Source of the DNA: Pelodera strongyloides
Lineage: Eukaryota; Nematoda; Chromadorea; Rhabditida; Rhabditidae
Assembly (NCBI GenBank): GCA_036852015.1
Contig: JAANDG010000177.1
Span: 124,001 to 188,000 of the forward strand
Direction of reading: 5' to 3'
DNA length: 64,000 nucleotides
The notes beneath the pieces were generated by a model that was not told the DNA's origin, searched no databases, and saw only the letters and a program-made list of their open reading frames with translations. A program made the translations under genes and the position numbers. The stretch's first letter is position 1. Each line of letters opens with the position of its first letter. Of this stretch, positions 11,601 through 24,200 are shown one piece after another.

Positions 11601-12198
11601 AGAGACACTGCACTGGATGACAGAAGATTCGCGTACTAAGGCATTCGGCAAAGGTACTCCTTCCATAGCATTTCATATTAAAGACACCATGGACTCATGC
11701 AGCTACATGATTATCACCATCAACGTTTTTGAGCAACGCTTGCGGAAGGTAACCATAAGAAATTTAAAGCATGATTTCCATGGCCCACGATTCTCTATTC
11801 GTGACATAAGAAATGTTCTAAAACATCTTGATATGGCTATTTTAGCGGAGAATCTAAAGAAAAATGTTGGTTGGCCCACTGATTTGTTTGGTGATAATGT
11901 GGACAAATTCCAGGATGTAGAGGAGTACCACGAGGTACGTTTGTACATAGAGGTCGTTGCAATCTTTTCGGCTGTTTTGTTTATTATCCCACTTACAAGG
12001 TTTTTAGAATGGTGCCTTATCAGGAATGGTACTTTGGAGAAATTCTTTTAGGATTATAAGGACATTCTGACTGACTCGAAGAGTTGGTTTGAAATGCTGG
12101 TTATTCTCAACACAGCAATGGAAAATCGGGAGTTCTTTAAACTAATGTCCATGACGAAGACAGCAACCTTCGACCCCAGGTTATCAGTTCATGCTTAA
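6714..12198 (+). CDS. Neprilysin-like (M13) membrane protein lacking the catalytic domain
   Basis: Type II membrane protein resembling the N-terminal half of M13 peptidases. Exons read: 6714-6738, 7433-7500, 7642-7803, 7874-7922, 8002-8074, 9263-9380, 9467-9556, about 9664-9807, about 9906-10087, 10182-10289, 10832-10945, 11026-11121, 11254-11326, 11504-11653, 11846-11934 and 12052-12198. The short cytosolic leader MVLARNLP is followed by a membrane anchor (VSITLGLGIASLVLNIVIL), a Thr-rich stalk, then M13_N landmarks DESVDPCDDFYKFTC, RFGTYDEGQTAI, VVNFEIAIA and KAENLKKNVGWPTD. The protein stops at FDPRLSVHA, just where other M13 enzymes continue into VNAYY and then HExxH. Neither that motif nor the second zinc ligand is seen downstream. 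Junctions around the exons at 9664 and 9906 do not phase with simple GT-AG choices, so this may be a decaying paralogue rather than a working pseudo-enzyme. Confidence 0.75.
7501..7641 (+). other. Probable GC-AG intron in the M13 gene
   Basis: The exon coding the membrane anchor ends AAATAAG followed by GCAAGT, a donor matching the GTAAGT consensus except for C at position 2. The acceptor AAAATTCAG precedes 7642. Joining them keeps phase 0 and links the anchor to the stalk. No GT donor that keeps the frame is visible nearby. Confidence 0.6.
8218..8291 (-). ncRNA. Hammerhead-ribozyme-like core of the truncated Penelope copy
   Basis: On the minus strand CUGAUGA (8277-8271) is followed by GACCC, a loop of about 27 bases, GGGUC and GAAAC. 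These are the invariant hammerhead core segments with a perfect five-pair stem II. The same arrangement occurs at the 3' end of the larger copy. Stem III is weaker here (only AC with GU is clear) and stem I could not be paired, so activity is doubtful. Confidence 0.55.
8486..8550. repeat. Homopolymer tract of 65 T
   Basis: An uninterrupted T run on the plus strand, an A run in the sense of the truncated Penelope copy. It lies between that copy's stop codon and its hammerhead-like core. Confidence 0.98.
8593..8624. repeat. (GT)16 microsatellite
   Basis: Pure GT dinucleotide repeat just after the T tract, inside the 3' region of the truncated Penelope copy. Confidence 0.97.
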
Positions 12199-13385
12199 AT
12201 GAGTTACGGTTTGGAACTTTTACCTGACTCTGTACGCTTATAAATACATTTTTTTACTTAAAATATTGTTAGGTTTGCATTATGTTAGGCTTATATAGAA
12301 ACGCTTTTGAACACAATGCCACTTACTTCTCTCTGATGAAAATAACCCCCTTTTGTGAAGTAATAAAATCATTTCCAGTGAAAACTTCACAAATGAACAG
12401 AATAACAGTGTAACTGTAATTTATTTATTCACCATACAACATAAAGTAACTACCAAACTGTGGAACCAAGTGAAAATAGAGAAAAACAAATATTTAAGTG
12501 AATTGATTGAGGAACGTTTTATGAAAGAACGCATTGTCTGAATTAGCGACTGCTCCAAAAACGGAACGCAAAACCGATTTACACAGCTAACAAGAATATA
12601 TTTTACTTGTTTTTATAACGTAAAATGTTAGTAAGCTCATAAATATAAAAGTCCCCTCTTTACTACGGTGTAATTTTATCACTTATGACACGACGATTTT
12701 TTACGGTAATAGAAGTTGAAAATGTTGTATGGCGTGCATTAGGGGAAATCATCATTTAAATATTATTACCTAATATTTAGGTTGCGGTTGGAGATGCTCG
12801 TGAACGGTTGATCCTAGTGCATCTTATTAGATCAAAGAATAAATAAAAGAATCACCAGAAAGTTGAAGGGTATTTAGGTCAATGAGCAAAGTACAAAGCA
12901 CTGTAATGATATTCGAGCAGCTAAATTCTACTCACAATATGATGATATAACAAATGGGCTGATCAGTCCAACGGTGTTTACAAAACGAAAATGTTTTCTC
13001 ATAAATGCACACGGAAAGACCAACTAGGAAAAAAACGACAGAATTAAAAAAAAATCAAATAAACGCGTGGCTTACCCGTGGCGCACAAAGGGCGCCGTCG
13101 TCCGCACTGAATTGAGAAAACAAAGCGACACATTAGCAATTAGTAGTGTTTCTAGAATTATACGATCCCACTAGCTAAAAAACAGTCGCTGTGCTAACTC
13201 GAGGGAAAAGAAACATGTGTAGTTAAGAATTCGTAAACCTTTAGCAAAATAAAAATCTCGAAACTACCGTTAATGCATGGTCACCGTCGGAAGGAAATGC
13301 AAAAATAGAGCGAAGCAGTATTCCCTTTGAATAACTTTGTGCTGCTAAGTTATTTCAACACAAGTAAATTAGGGCGAAGAGTACC
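12199..13385. other. Convergent spacer between M13 and eat-20 genes
   Basis: No coding region was recognised. I looked here specifically for the missing M13 catalytic exons (VNAYY, HExxH, ENIAD-type segments) on the plus strand and saw none. A canonical AATAAA at 12362-12367, about 165 bases after the M13 stop, is a candidate polyadenylation signal. Confidence 0.6.
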
Positions 13386-16300
13386 TTAGATTAGACGTTC
13401 CTCTTTAGTAACATGAGTCATCGGTAGTGAGTAGGCAGCAGAGAGTGCGTGCTCTTCTCTGGCGGGATTATACTTGCCGTGTAACTTGCGACTCTGCTTC
13501 ACATAACGCAGCACGAAGAGAGTGCTGGCCAGAAGAAGAAGGCCAAGGACTGAAAAGGTCATGGATTATGGTTGGTAGATTGGTACAACTAAACAACGAA
13601 GGCGGGAGATAGAGAGGGAGAGATAGAATTACGTCTTTGACAAAAACATTTGTTACAAAGATGTCCACCTGCAATTGCAATGATAGCAACAATCCAGCTT
13701 GCCGCACTGCTTCCACCCTGCCCTGCATTTCCAGTTGCAATACTCTCGCGAGTTGTCTCCTCAGTTGTTTCTAAATTTGAGAATATACATCAGCACATAT
13801 TATGCAAAATATGTTTTAGTAATCACTATCGTACGATCGTAGACCACGAAAAGTCTCAAATTGTTAAAATGTTTTCTTGTCTTTGAGCTTATGTAGGGTA
13901 TTACCTGGTGTTGTCGTTGTATGCCAAGTGGGAGGAGTAACCGGCTTGTTGAATGTCTCGTGCTCCGCTCGTTCGTCTTCTGTTTCAGTCTCCTCTTCGG
14001 TGTGCACGTCTTCTTCGTGAACCATTGTGGTCTCAATCTCCTTGACTGTCGGTCTCGTGGTCATCATCCAGAAAGGAAGCACGCTCTGTGTGGTCGGTTC
14101 CTCTGCAGACTCCTCTTCGGAAGCTTCCTGCATCAGAAATAGAGGTGTATCTTGTCGATTGAAAAGTTCTACGACATGAACTCCATGCCTAGGTTTGCAC
14201 AGAGCCTGTCCTCCCATAACAGTTGCCATGGGTTCGGACACCCTCGCCTCGCAGAGGAGGGTTTTTGCAAATATAGCAATGTGAACAGCCCAATTGAGGC
14301 CTTGTGCACACTTACGAACTTTACTAAAGGATATTCTTGTTTCTAATAATTGAAAAATATAATTCATACTAGGCAAGGAATTTGATTATGACGAATACCG
14401 TTGTTGCTGGGGTGGAAGGGGTTGTCCACACATGAACAGGTCCGCTCGAGGGCCATAGAGGCTGTTCAGTCTGAGCAACTTCAGGCGAATCCGTGGGCAC
14501 GACTTCGGGTGTTGTCGTCGAGAATGTCGGTGCACCTAAACAAGAAAATCAATCAAAATCTAAAATAAGCGTCAATGTATAAACTCATGTATTGCTAAAA
14601 ATCAAAACCAGTACCGGTGGATAAGGTTGAAGTCTCTTCACTGAGTTCTTCTTCTTCTGATTCTGTGACTGTAGGGGGTGTCGTCAGCTCCAGAGCCTTT
14701 GTGGTGAGTTCGATCACTGACGACTCAAAGCCGGCGCCGAGGTTCTAAAGATTTAGTTAGAGGCAAAAAACTATAAAAAAAACACAGATTCCATGAGATG
14801 AACATAGACTAGTGCGTACCTCTTCCTGGTTTGAATCCGGCACTTCGGAGATGTCCATTGGGGATGGTTGCGGGAATGCGGTAGTTTCGCCCGAAATTGA
14901 CGGTTCTGTCGTCGATGCTAAAATTATGCTTAATTATGAATTTCTTTAGGATCTTTAAATATGACTATTTATTTTGCACACACCGATAAAACATGGCTGA
15001 TAACCGCATGTCGAAAGCTCTTCAGAATTACAAGGTTATTTCTAATATATCACCTTCTCCACTGTCTTCACTGTCCTCTTCTTCACTAATTGTTGGTTGC
15101 TGAGGTGCCAGTGTTGGCGCGGTCTGAGTCACAAAAGCACTGTTGGGCACAAAGCTTCCAGGCTAAAATCACTTATAAGTCAGTTTTCATCAAAGTGACG
15201 ATCAAACAAACTGGAGCATATTCTTTCAAAATCTCGCATACATAATTTTTCCTATGAAGATCAAAACAATAATGACCTGGCCGTTTGTCTGGGGAGTGAA
15301 TCCATGAGGTATGAACCCTATGTCTGGCTGCTGCGTTTGTACTCCAGGTTGCGAGGGAGACGGGTGAGGCGCAGGGTTGAATGGAAGCACAGGTGGTGGT
15401 ACAGTTTGTTCTACTGCGGCCACAGTCGCCGGTTGGAACGGTTGCATTCCAGGCATCTCCTGAGTTGCTGGCTGTCCCACGTGCTGCTGTTGATTGTTGC
15501 TTGGTTGGAAAGGCAGGAATCCCTGGTTGGGATTTGGAGCGAACTCTCCCTGCTGGACTCCGGGTTGAACAGGCGCGGGAACAATTGCAACATGAGTGGT
15601 TTCCGCGGTTTGTGAATTGTTAGTCGGGATGATATGCGATCCGAGTTGAATTATTGGAACTGCTTCAGTGTTCACGCCGGTGGCCGCCTCTTCCGAGCTC
15701 TGATGCAATGCAAAAGTTATAAAAGCCAAGCATAACTAACAAATAACATATGTAAGTTGACAAGCATTACTTCACGCTCGCTTCCTATTGAAAAACAAGC
15801 GCGATGTGACAAATAGGGTAAATAAGCGATTATTAAGTCCTATTGTACCGATAGAGAACATAATCATGATTACTTACTGTTTCGCTGGTATCTTCGTCAG
15901 TGCCTTCCGAAGTTGGGACAGTAGACGAGAGAACAAGCGACATACAATCCATCCACTCTGAAATGCATATTTGAAAGGGTTTCCCGTAGCTATGTAGAAA
16001 CAAGAGAAAATTGTCGTAATACTTATTTGTAAAGAGAACTGTTCTTACGTCCGGACTGAGGATGAGGGCAATGACAATCGTATGTTGCATTAATCAACTT
16101 GGCAGAAACCGTTGTGAAGGAAGCGTCATCCAGAGTACACTTGGCATGCTCTCCAAACACGGCACAAGCAGCGTCACTAGAAGGAGAAAATCACACCATC
16201 ACAAAATTCAAAACTAGAAGCCACAAAAAGGTATCACTCCACTGGTTTGAAAAATAAAGCAATTCGAAAATCGAAACAGATTTGTAGCTATGGATGAAGG

Positions 16301-18803
16301 TTAGCCCGCCTCAAACAATTGTATAAAAAAGTCCAACATAGACAAGTTGTTCACATACCCGATGCAAACATCAATAACATTGCAGTTGGGACCAATGAAT
16401 CCTTGATTACATTCGCACATTGGTGCCCCATCAACAAGGTTGCATTCACCCTGTGCGCAAGATGGCTCGCAGATCACCTGAAGACACAAATGTTCTCTTT
16501 CGTAATACCTCAGTTTAGGATAGTGGGGAGCTTCTTCCCGAAGAGTTGTTAATAACCTTCAATTTGGCTCAATTCTGCTACGTGACGCTCCGTGGTTTAA
16601 AAAAATAAACAGTGAAAAATACCCACTTGTTCACACAAGATTCCCTTGGTATGCGGAGGGCACTCACAAACGGCAGTGCTTCCTTCTGCCTTACACTGAC
16701 CACCATGTGCACACGGTACACTCGAACAGACATCAACTTGACAACGACTGCCAGCGAAGCCGTTATGGCAGAGACAAGACGCCTGAATTAATCATGACTA
16801 TGAAATTTGACCACTGCCTGGTGAACACTCGTAGATGTTTAATTCTCATTATACAAAAAGTATTCAACCCACTGTTCCATCAGATCCAACAACACAAGTT
16901 CCATTGTTGAGGCACTGAACCGTGGCACAAGGGCTGACAGTCCAAGCCGGAGTCTCAGCTGTAGGGGGGGATTGAGTTCCACTGAGGTCGAAGATAGGAA
17001 ACTCGGGACTATCACCCTCGCTTGTATCAGCAGCTGCAAGAAGATGAAACATGATTATACTTGTTGAGAAGGTAATTTGGGTTTCTTCATGTTGTACACA
17101 GACATCTGACATCATATTAATCTATGATGTGTGCAACTTACAGGCTCGTGCATCCGCGTGCGGGCATCCACACACAAAAGATTGTGTTGTGAAGGAGTTT
17201 CTTCTCAGTTGTGGGGGGCATCCTACAGGACGCTCATTTTGCACTGTCAAATCACGCACACAACGAGGACCCTTGGCTGAAAATACGAAAGTAGAATTTT
17301 AAAAATAGGGAATTCGCGTGGTAAACATGAACATTGGGTAGTTAACATCTAAAACGCCTAAGAGCACAAAACTAGGATGGTCGTACCTGATTGAATTCTG
17401 ACTGAGAATGTACGTGGATGAGCTGTCATCGGGAATCGAACTCGTGAAGAATTCGTCTCGGACACATTGCACTGAAGTGAATCTGCAGTCAACGTCCACA
17501 CGAAACGCTCCCAATCATCGGCTGTAATTTGGATTATACGTTTTTGCGTTGGGGATCTTTTAATAAATGGGCGTCACAACAAGTTTCCATTTTAGTCGCG
17601 ATAAAAAGAACGATACCATCAGTGTTGAGAGCAGAGCATTCTCCTAAAGGTGACCCCGTTGAGCTGTCGACCACAGTCATTAGAACTGTGCTTGGTGATG
17701 CATCACTTCTGAAACGAACAAGTGAAGTCAATCTAATTTTCCTTTGAAATGTTTCCATTAGCTTCTCCCATGTGCCCCCCTGGTCTGCTTTCCTTCAGTT
17801 TCTTTCGATACTGAAATGCTTTCGTGTGAGCAGCTCTTGCGTAACTGTCAGAGGGGGTAATGTGCTCAGGGAGGTACTCATCGCCGATTAATGTCAACAG
17901 TATACGACTTGCGCAGGACTGCCTCGGGCCAAATGTCCAATTTCTCTTGCACCTCTCCCTTTCTCAATGTTTGTCTCTTTCCCTCGCTTCATCACTCTGA
18001 CTTTCTCCCTCTCCCTCTCCCTCCCTCTCTCCTCTCCCTCTCCCTCTCCCTCTCCCTCTCCCTCTCCCTCTCCCTCTCCCTCCCTTCTCTCGCTTTTCCC
18101 TCCCTGTCTTAGGACACTGTCCCCAGTCAGTCCGTGATAAATGCTTCAAAGTGATGACACTCCAGAATTTTGAAAGACGTTCACGCATTCGCAACAGAAG
18201 ACAATAATGATAGATAGCAGCAATTAGCGAGGTTAAGAAAAAGAATGTTGCACTAGATTTACTTGTATCAGACTTCTACAGAAGAACATGCAATAACTAT
18301 ATGCGTATTTATGCCGGCTAAAAATCCACGAAAACACGTGTGAACTTGCGTCTGAAGACATGCAAAACCCTACAGGCGAAGAAGGGGTAAATGGAAGAAA
18401 ATATCAAGCAGGAAGCACCACTTCTGGTGCTTTATAGGGTCAGAAATTACCCAATCGACAAACATCTTAGAAACTGGTGGATCTCCTGGTTGCCACTGCA
18501 AAAATAACAAAAAAAACACGTACCCAATGTAATCGAAGCTGCCTATCCAAGGTAAAGTAGACTCGTCCACCACCCACGTTGCCCTCCCACCGACTGTCTC
18601 AGCGAAGTGGAAGGAACTGTCATCTATTGTCTGTGACCGCACCAAAATCACTAAATTGGACATCTAAGGATCTGATCAGTCGTAAATATGTCTAGTTGAA
18701 GCAAATTTATGCAGCAGACACCAATGCGTATACTCGTTCGTGTATGGTAATAAAAAAGCGAACCTTGCAATAGCAAGCTGAGAAGTGCTGCAGACCAACG
18801 CAT
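13386..18803 (-). CDS. eat-20: EAT-20 / Crumbs-like type I membrane protein with EGF repeats
   Basis: Homologue of C. elegans EAT-20, a Crumbs-related surface protein needed for normal pharyngeal feeding. Eighteen exons phase end to end: 18803-18764, 18650-18524, 17708-17617, 17521-17387, 17276-17142, 17033-16873, 16782-16627, 16477-16359, 16176-16049, 15957-15878, 15699-15277, 15162-15054, 14917-14820, 14744-14615, 14535-14399, 14127-13905, 13770-13669, 13549-13386. Order: signal peptide MRWSAALLSLLLQ, a unique N-terminal region, EGF-like repeats (CATVQCLNNGTC, CSSVPCAHGGQC and CEPSCAQGECN are the openings), a further Cys module, a Pro/Gln-rich exon of 141 residues, acidic Ser/Thr-rich mucin-like stretches, a membrane helix (SWIVAIIAIAVLGLLLLAS), and a short tail. 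The tail has GKYNPAREE, like the FERM-binding GTYxP motif of Crumbs, and ends EERLI, the Crumbs PDZ ligand. The tail makes the assignment firm; whether it is EAT-20 rather than another Crumbs relative rests on domain layout. Confidence 0.9.
18003..18093. repeat. (CCCTCT)n hexamer repeat
   Basis: About 90 bases of C/T-only sequence dominated by CCCTCT units, with a few shorter interruptions. It lies in the intron between exons 2 and 3 of the eat-20 gene. Confidence 0.95.
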
Positions 18804-21299
18804 GGTCACTGTACTGAGTAGTCTTTGATGAGTTATTCTGATTGTTAGCGTCGTGTAGAGAGGCCAATGGGCATATCAAGCACTAGTGCCCTGATGCAAC
18901 CTTATGTCTGCTAGTAGGTCTGGGTCTGAAAAAGATTCATATTGATTGTTTACTAAATAGTCAATAGAAACAAAGCTGGAAGAAAAATTTCGCAACAGAA
19001 AATGAAGAGCAGCATAGCAAAGACTGCAAAGCAAAGGAAGAATGTCCTTTGCTCTAATGTTTATATCAATTGGCAAGGATCCACTTACAATAACAGATGA
19101 GCGCGACGGTTTGTTTTTATAAACAAAAGCAATAATAGAAATAACAGAAGCAAAAGACGAGCTAAATATTCTGCAAAAGTACATATACGTGTAAAATTTC
19201 ACACATACACATATGGATGTGATTTTGGTTATTCCCAAAAATAGCTATTCGGATGAACCAAGCGGGGGATAAAGAAGCATACATACAAACAAACGGAGGG
19301 TCAACAAAGAAAAGGAGACCTGAGGGGATATAGACTGTCAGGGGATAGGGAGGGACACCATACGAATAGATCGGATTGGTGGAAGGCAGAACTTTGAATT
19401 TAATTAGCGGCCTGGATAAGGGCTACATTAAGCCCTCGTACATTGTAATGAATAATAACTAATGAAAAAATGATGAAATCACGTAAAATCAGATTTATAA
19501 AATCCATATTTTCCTCCTTGTGTATATTCTTCGGAAGAAAGTATGATGATGAAAAATAGATGTAACCCCAAAAGCATTTGAAAGGATCTTCCTTTAAAGC
19601 GAATTAGCGGTCGGTCTCAACAAAAAAATACGAAAAGAGGAGGAGTAAACAAGCGTGCGTTTACCGCCGTTTTCAAAATGTGCATTTTTGGACTTTTACT
19701 AGACAAATTCAAAATATTTTGTCAACATTTCGTCATTTGGATGCTTCGGAGTGTGTGATCATTTGAAAAGGCCATCCCTCGATTTTTCCGGGGCCGTGCT
19801 AGTATTAAAATCGGCAAATCGCCGGAAGCGAATTTTCCCATACAAAATCGCAAAAAATGGTTGTTTGAGAACATTTTTATACAAGATGCACTTATTTGTT
19901 TGTGTTTTTATGTTTATTTTCGTTTATAACTTTTTTCAAACTATTTTTGGTGAAAAAACCCCAAACCGGGTGGTATTTCGCTTTAAATCGGTGTTAAACT
20001 CTGTGGCAGTGTTTGGTCGTTAGAATGCAAACGGACAAACGTTGCACGAGACTCTATTCATACCTTATTTATTTAGTGCTCAAATACTTAATTGCTGAAA
20101 TGCAGCCTTTAAAGCATGGCAAAATCTCAGTAAAGAAAGGATAATCAATAAAATGATGATAAGTGAAATTATGGAATACGAGTGATTCGAGTATGACAAA
20201 TTACTTTCATTAAAGAGAAACAAACGAACGCGGTTTTCCCATCCATCTCCGTGAATCACAATAAGAGAGCGAAAACGGCCTGAGAAAACTAAATGAAGAC
20301 AAATTCAATGACACAGACATAATTGCGTTACTAGAGATAATCTTATTAATTAGGAAGATGTGTGCAAAATGCTCAAGTACATTCAGGCTCCATTTGGGGG
20401 AATATAGACCGAGTGCTAAACCAAGTCAACAGTCACCGAGTAGTACTTTTAGTTGACAGTCTACGGCTAAACCGTGGCGCGAACAGAGAAAAGGTGTGGG
20501 TATAAGGAGTACTCCCCTGAGCATACACGGTGACCTCCTCGCTCCATGGACAAATCCACTCGAAAGAAACCATAAAGGAGGTTAACCCTCTATGAAAACC
20601 ATTAATAAACTGAATAGTAATATAGCAAAGCACAGAGACAATGCATGCTACGACACGGCCTATTGGTAAGAGTTTTATATACCAAACCTGACTTCCGAAT
20701 GTCACTGATGAATCATGTCGTAACAAGTGGAATCTTGAGGCTTAGGACCAGTCTCTTTGTCAGTAAGAGCCCCAATCATCAATTTCGGAGGTACCATATC
20801 AACAAACAGTGCTTCTAGTGACTCATTTTTTTCCGCAATATAGGTGCTTGAATGTTGTTCACTTCAGTATTACCTGGCAATATGTTTTATCGAAACTACA
20901 TTGAATACGCTTCGGCTATTCCGGAAGCCAGGCAAATCATCTTAAATACATGACCTTTTACTTTCTATATCATTCAAAGCACTCCCACATCTAAAGTACT
21001 TTATTGCCTCGATAGTCCGACTGTTCACTTATTAGGTAACTACATATTTTTTTCATATATTTCCATATTTAAATAACAAAACACAGTTTGGTAATCGGGA
21101 ATTCAAGCACTAGATTATGATCCTCTTCTCTACTTTTCTTTAAGTGGGCGCTCAATAACGCGTGACAGAACCAACACATATGTGACCATTGTGGAAGTAT
21201 TTTGTGTGCTCATTTGCATAAGAAGTCGACAAACAGCTGCAGGAAATTTCCTTAAAATATATAGAACAAATAAAAGAGGAAACAAATTGGGAAAATATA
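18804..21299. other. Gene-free stretch upstream of eat-20
   Basis: AT-rich with no coding region that I can support on either strand. It includes the upstream region of eat-20 and runs to the 3' end of the Penelope-like element. Open frames here are short and resemble no family I know. Confidence 0.55.
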
Positions 21300-24200
21300 A
21301 GTGAATAAGTTCAACAAACTAACATGAATATACCATATGTAATACGGTAACCCCGTTTCGACCCTTCGCATACGAGGATTTTGCCACCGTTGGGTCTCAT
21401 CAGTGCGATGACGGTAGGCTTAGGCAGTGAGTGAAAGAAAGGTAAAGTAGATATTGAGAAAGGGATAGAGAGACAACGGTTATAGAGTATGTGAAGAAAC
21501 ATAAGGTTATAGAGTAAAAAAGGGTACAAAATTAATAGTAAAAACCGAATAAGAAACTAACCTTGATACCGCGGGTGTAATAGTACCTGAATATCCTTAC
21601 AAAAAGGGACAAGTAGAGAATTAATAAACAAATGCAGAAGAAAGTATAAAACTAACCTTGGATATGTCCTCAAGCAAAATAACTAGGTAGGAATAATCAA
21701 TAAGTAAGAAGTACTAGAAAGGGTATGGAGCAATGCAAGACGAGGACGAGAGCAATGGGAAAGGGATGTAGTGTGTAGTATTGATCGGGTAAGAGTGCAT
21801 GACATAAACCTAGTGATAGAATATATAGGTAAAGTTTATGAACTATGTGGTCTGTTGAAAAGAATAAGTTATCCATAAGTGAAAATAGAATGTCGTAGAT
21901 TACGGTTACAAAGTTTTGCATAATAGGGAAGAATCGACAGAAATGGAAAATTAAAGGTTGTCGACCCAACTGTTGAGACTTTTAGTAGAGGTATCGTATT
22001 TAAGACTAATAATAGGGTACTTATTAAATGATTTTTTGATAGTTTTGAGTACAACGTCTTTGGGGTAATTGTTGGAGAGCAGCTTGATAATGAACGAATG
22101 GATTTTGGATTTGAAAGAAGTAAGCTGGGAAGTACATCTATGAATACGTATTACTTCAACTTGGATACAGTTTACTTTAATATGGTCACATATATGACTG
22201 TCATACATAGGAAATCTTATAACGTCAAAACTATAATCATCATTTTTATTGTATAAATTGATAGTCCAATTATGTGTAGACCTAGCAAGGGCGAGATCGA
22301 GAAAGGGAGCGGAGGAATCAACAGTATTGGCCGCTTCGAGAATGAGAGAGCTAGGATAGATGGAATCAAGTATATCGAGAATGTTATCATCATTATAGAA
22401 AATAGCTATGTCATCCATATATCTGAACATGGACATCTTATAGCCGAGGGAAGAATTCAAAAAGCTTTTAAAGTATTTAAATTCAATCATACAAAGAGTT
22501 AAATCAGCAAGTAAAGGAGAAGAGTTACCTCCCTGAGGAACACCTTTGATCTGGTGGAAAATAATGCCCTGGAATACTAGATAACTATTTTTAACTATGT
22601 AGCGTACCATGTTTTTAACTTCATTTGAAGAGAAACAGTTAGTAGACGGAGCATCAGTATAGTAACTTTTCTTAAATCCTACGTTAATAAGAGATTTACC
22701 GGAGTTTTTAAAGCATATATCCGTTAGTTCTAGGATGCTATCAATGACACAATCATGAGGTAAGTTGGTAAAGAGACTACTAAAGTCCAAGACTTTGACT
22801 TTATGGAAACGATGTATAAGCGTAGAATTACTAATGCAAATGGAATTATCTATAGAAATGAAATTAGTTTTATTACTGCTCCAAGTTTTACTAGCATTAC
22901 AGTAGTTTTTAAAATGCAAACGGAATGTTTCAGTATTTTCTGAAGAGTAATCGAAAGGTTTTTGAGAGAGCTGTGTTTAGCAGCTGTGATGTAACGCATT
23001 TTAATCGATTTTTTATGCAATTTAGGAACTGCGTAAATGTTAGGAAGTTTGCGATCGATATCAGAACATTTTATATTAAGAATGTTGGAATAGTAAATAT
23101 GACGGGATACAATGCTGTCCTGTGACTCGAGATTATACGGAGAGTAAGTATCGTTACCTTTATATTCGAATGAACCGTTTTCGTTTTTAGCAATACCCAA
23201 TTCTTTATGAAGGAAATGTGAATATAAAAGAGGGCAAGAGAAACAAAAGTTAGCGGACGCCTTATCTACGCATGTAATAATAAACTGTCTCTTATATGGT
23301 TAATTTCTTTGTAAATAGAGCAGTTAGAGTTAACATGAGGTTTACGAAAACCTTGGATGACTTCATTTAACTTTTCCCATATGGGAAGAGAACAATTAAG
23401 CGTACTAGTATATTCATTGAGGTTTTTAGACAAGTCATTGAAAAGTACGTGTAAATGTTCTTCTAGTATTTTACTGGAAAAAGGTTCTCTGAACTTGGTT
23501 CCTTTTGAAAGAAGAGTTGTGGCTCTAGGGTAGCGGGATTCGAATATTTTGCAATTTCCAGAGATTATATGAAGTGAACCGTCGATATCGATTTTTTCTT
23601 TAGTGTTACAAAAAGAAAGGTAATCCTTACAATTACAATGAACGTGGTTAACAGTAGGGTTGTTAGCAACAGTCTTGTGATTAAATAGGCGAGGTCCTAA
23701 AGGAATGCTATATTGATTTTGGTAGCAAATACGAGGTAAAAATGGAAGTGGGATATTATTAGAGATGAAAGTGTTACGGATGAATCTATTTATGGCGTAT
23801 TTGAGATTAAAGCCTCTAGAATCGGTACAAATAAAGGGAATTTTGATGCGAAAATCCGGTTTAGACGGCTTGGTATTTCTATCTTTCAAAGGTTTAGAAG
23901 CACAAGAATTGCCACATATTGCTTCTACATTACGTCTGAAATAACTAGAGTGTTCATTAGAGAAATAATTTCGAACCAGGATCTTTTTAGTAGATTTAGC
24001 CAACCGGTTTTTGAGAGAAACTAGTGTTTGGAAATCAGTAGGATGGGAGAGGTTTGGAGGAGTAGTATTAGTAGACAATCTACGTTTTATTTTATTACGG
24101 GGACCTCGGTTTTTAGGCGGCCGAATTATATTAAGACAGAAATATGGAATGTTATTATTACCAAGATTTTTCTTAGAGTAGTCACTAATGAGTCCGAAAC

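Noticed and set aside
11654..11845. Coding continuation of the M13 exon through this stretch
   Set aside because: The frame stays open, but removing it as a GT-AG intron restores the M13 motif KAENLKKNVGWP, so it is an intron.
14128..14376. N-terminal extension of the eat-20 exon that starts at 14127
   Set aside because: The frame is open but lies between a clear donor at 14399 and the acceptor GATGCAG; including it would break the acidic Ser/Thr-rich pattern.
15770..15790. Possible micro-exon GAAGCGAGCGTGAA in the eat-20 gene
   Set aside because: It has splice-like borders, but its 14 bases would throw the next exon out of frame.
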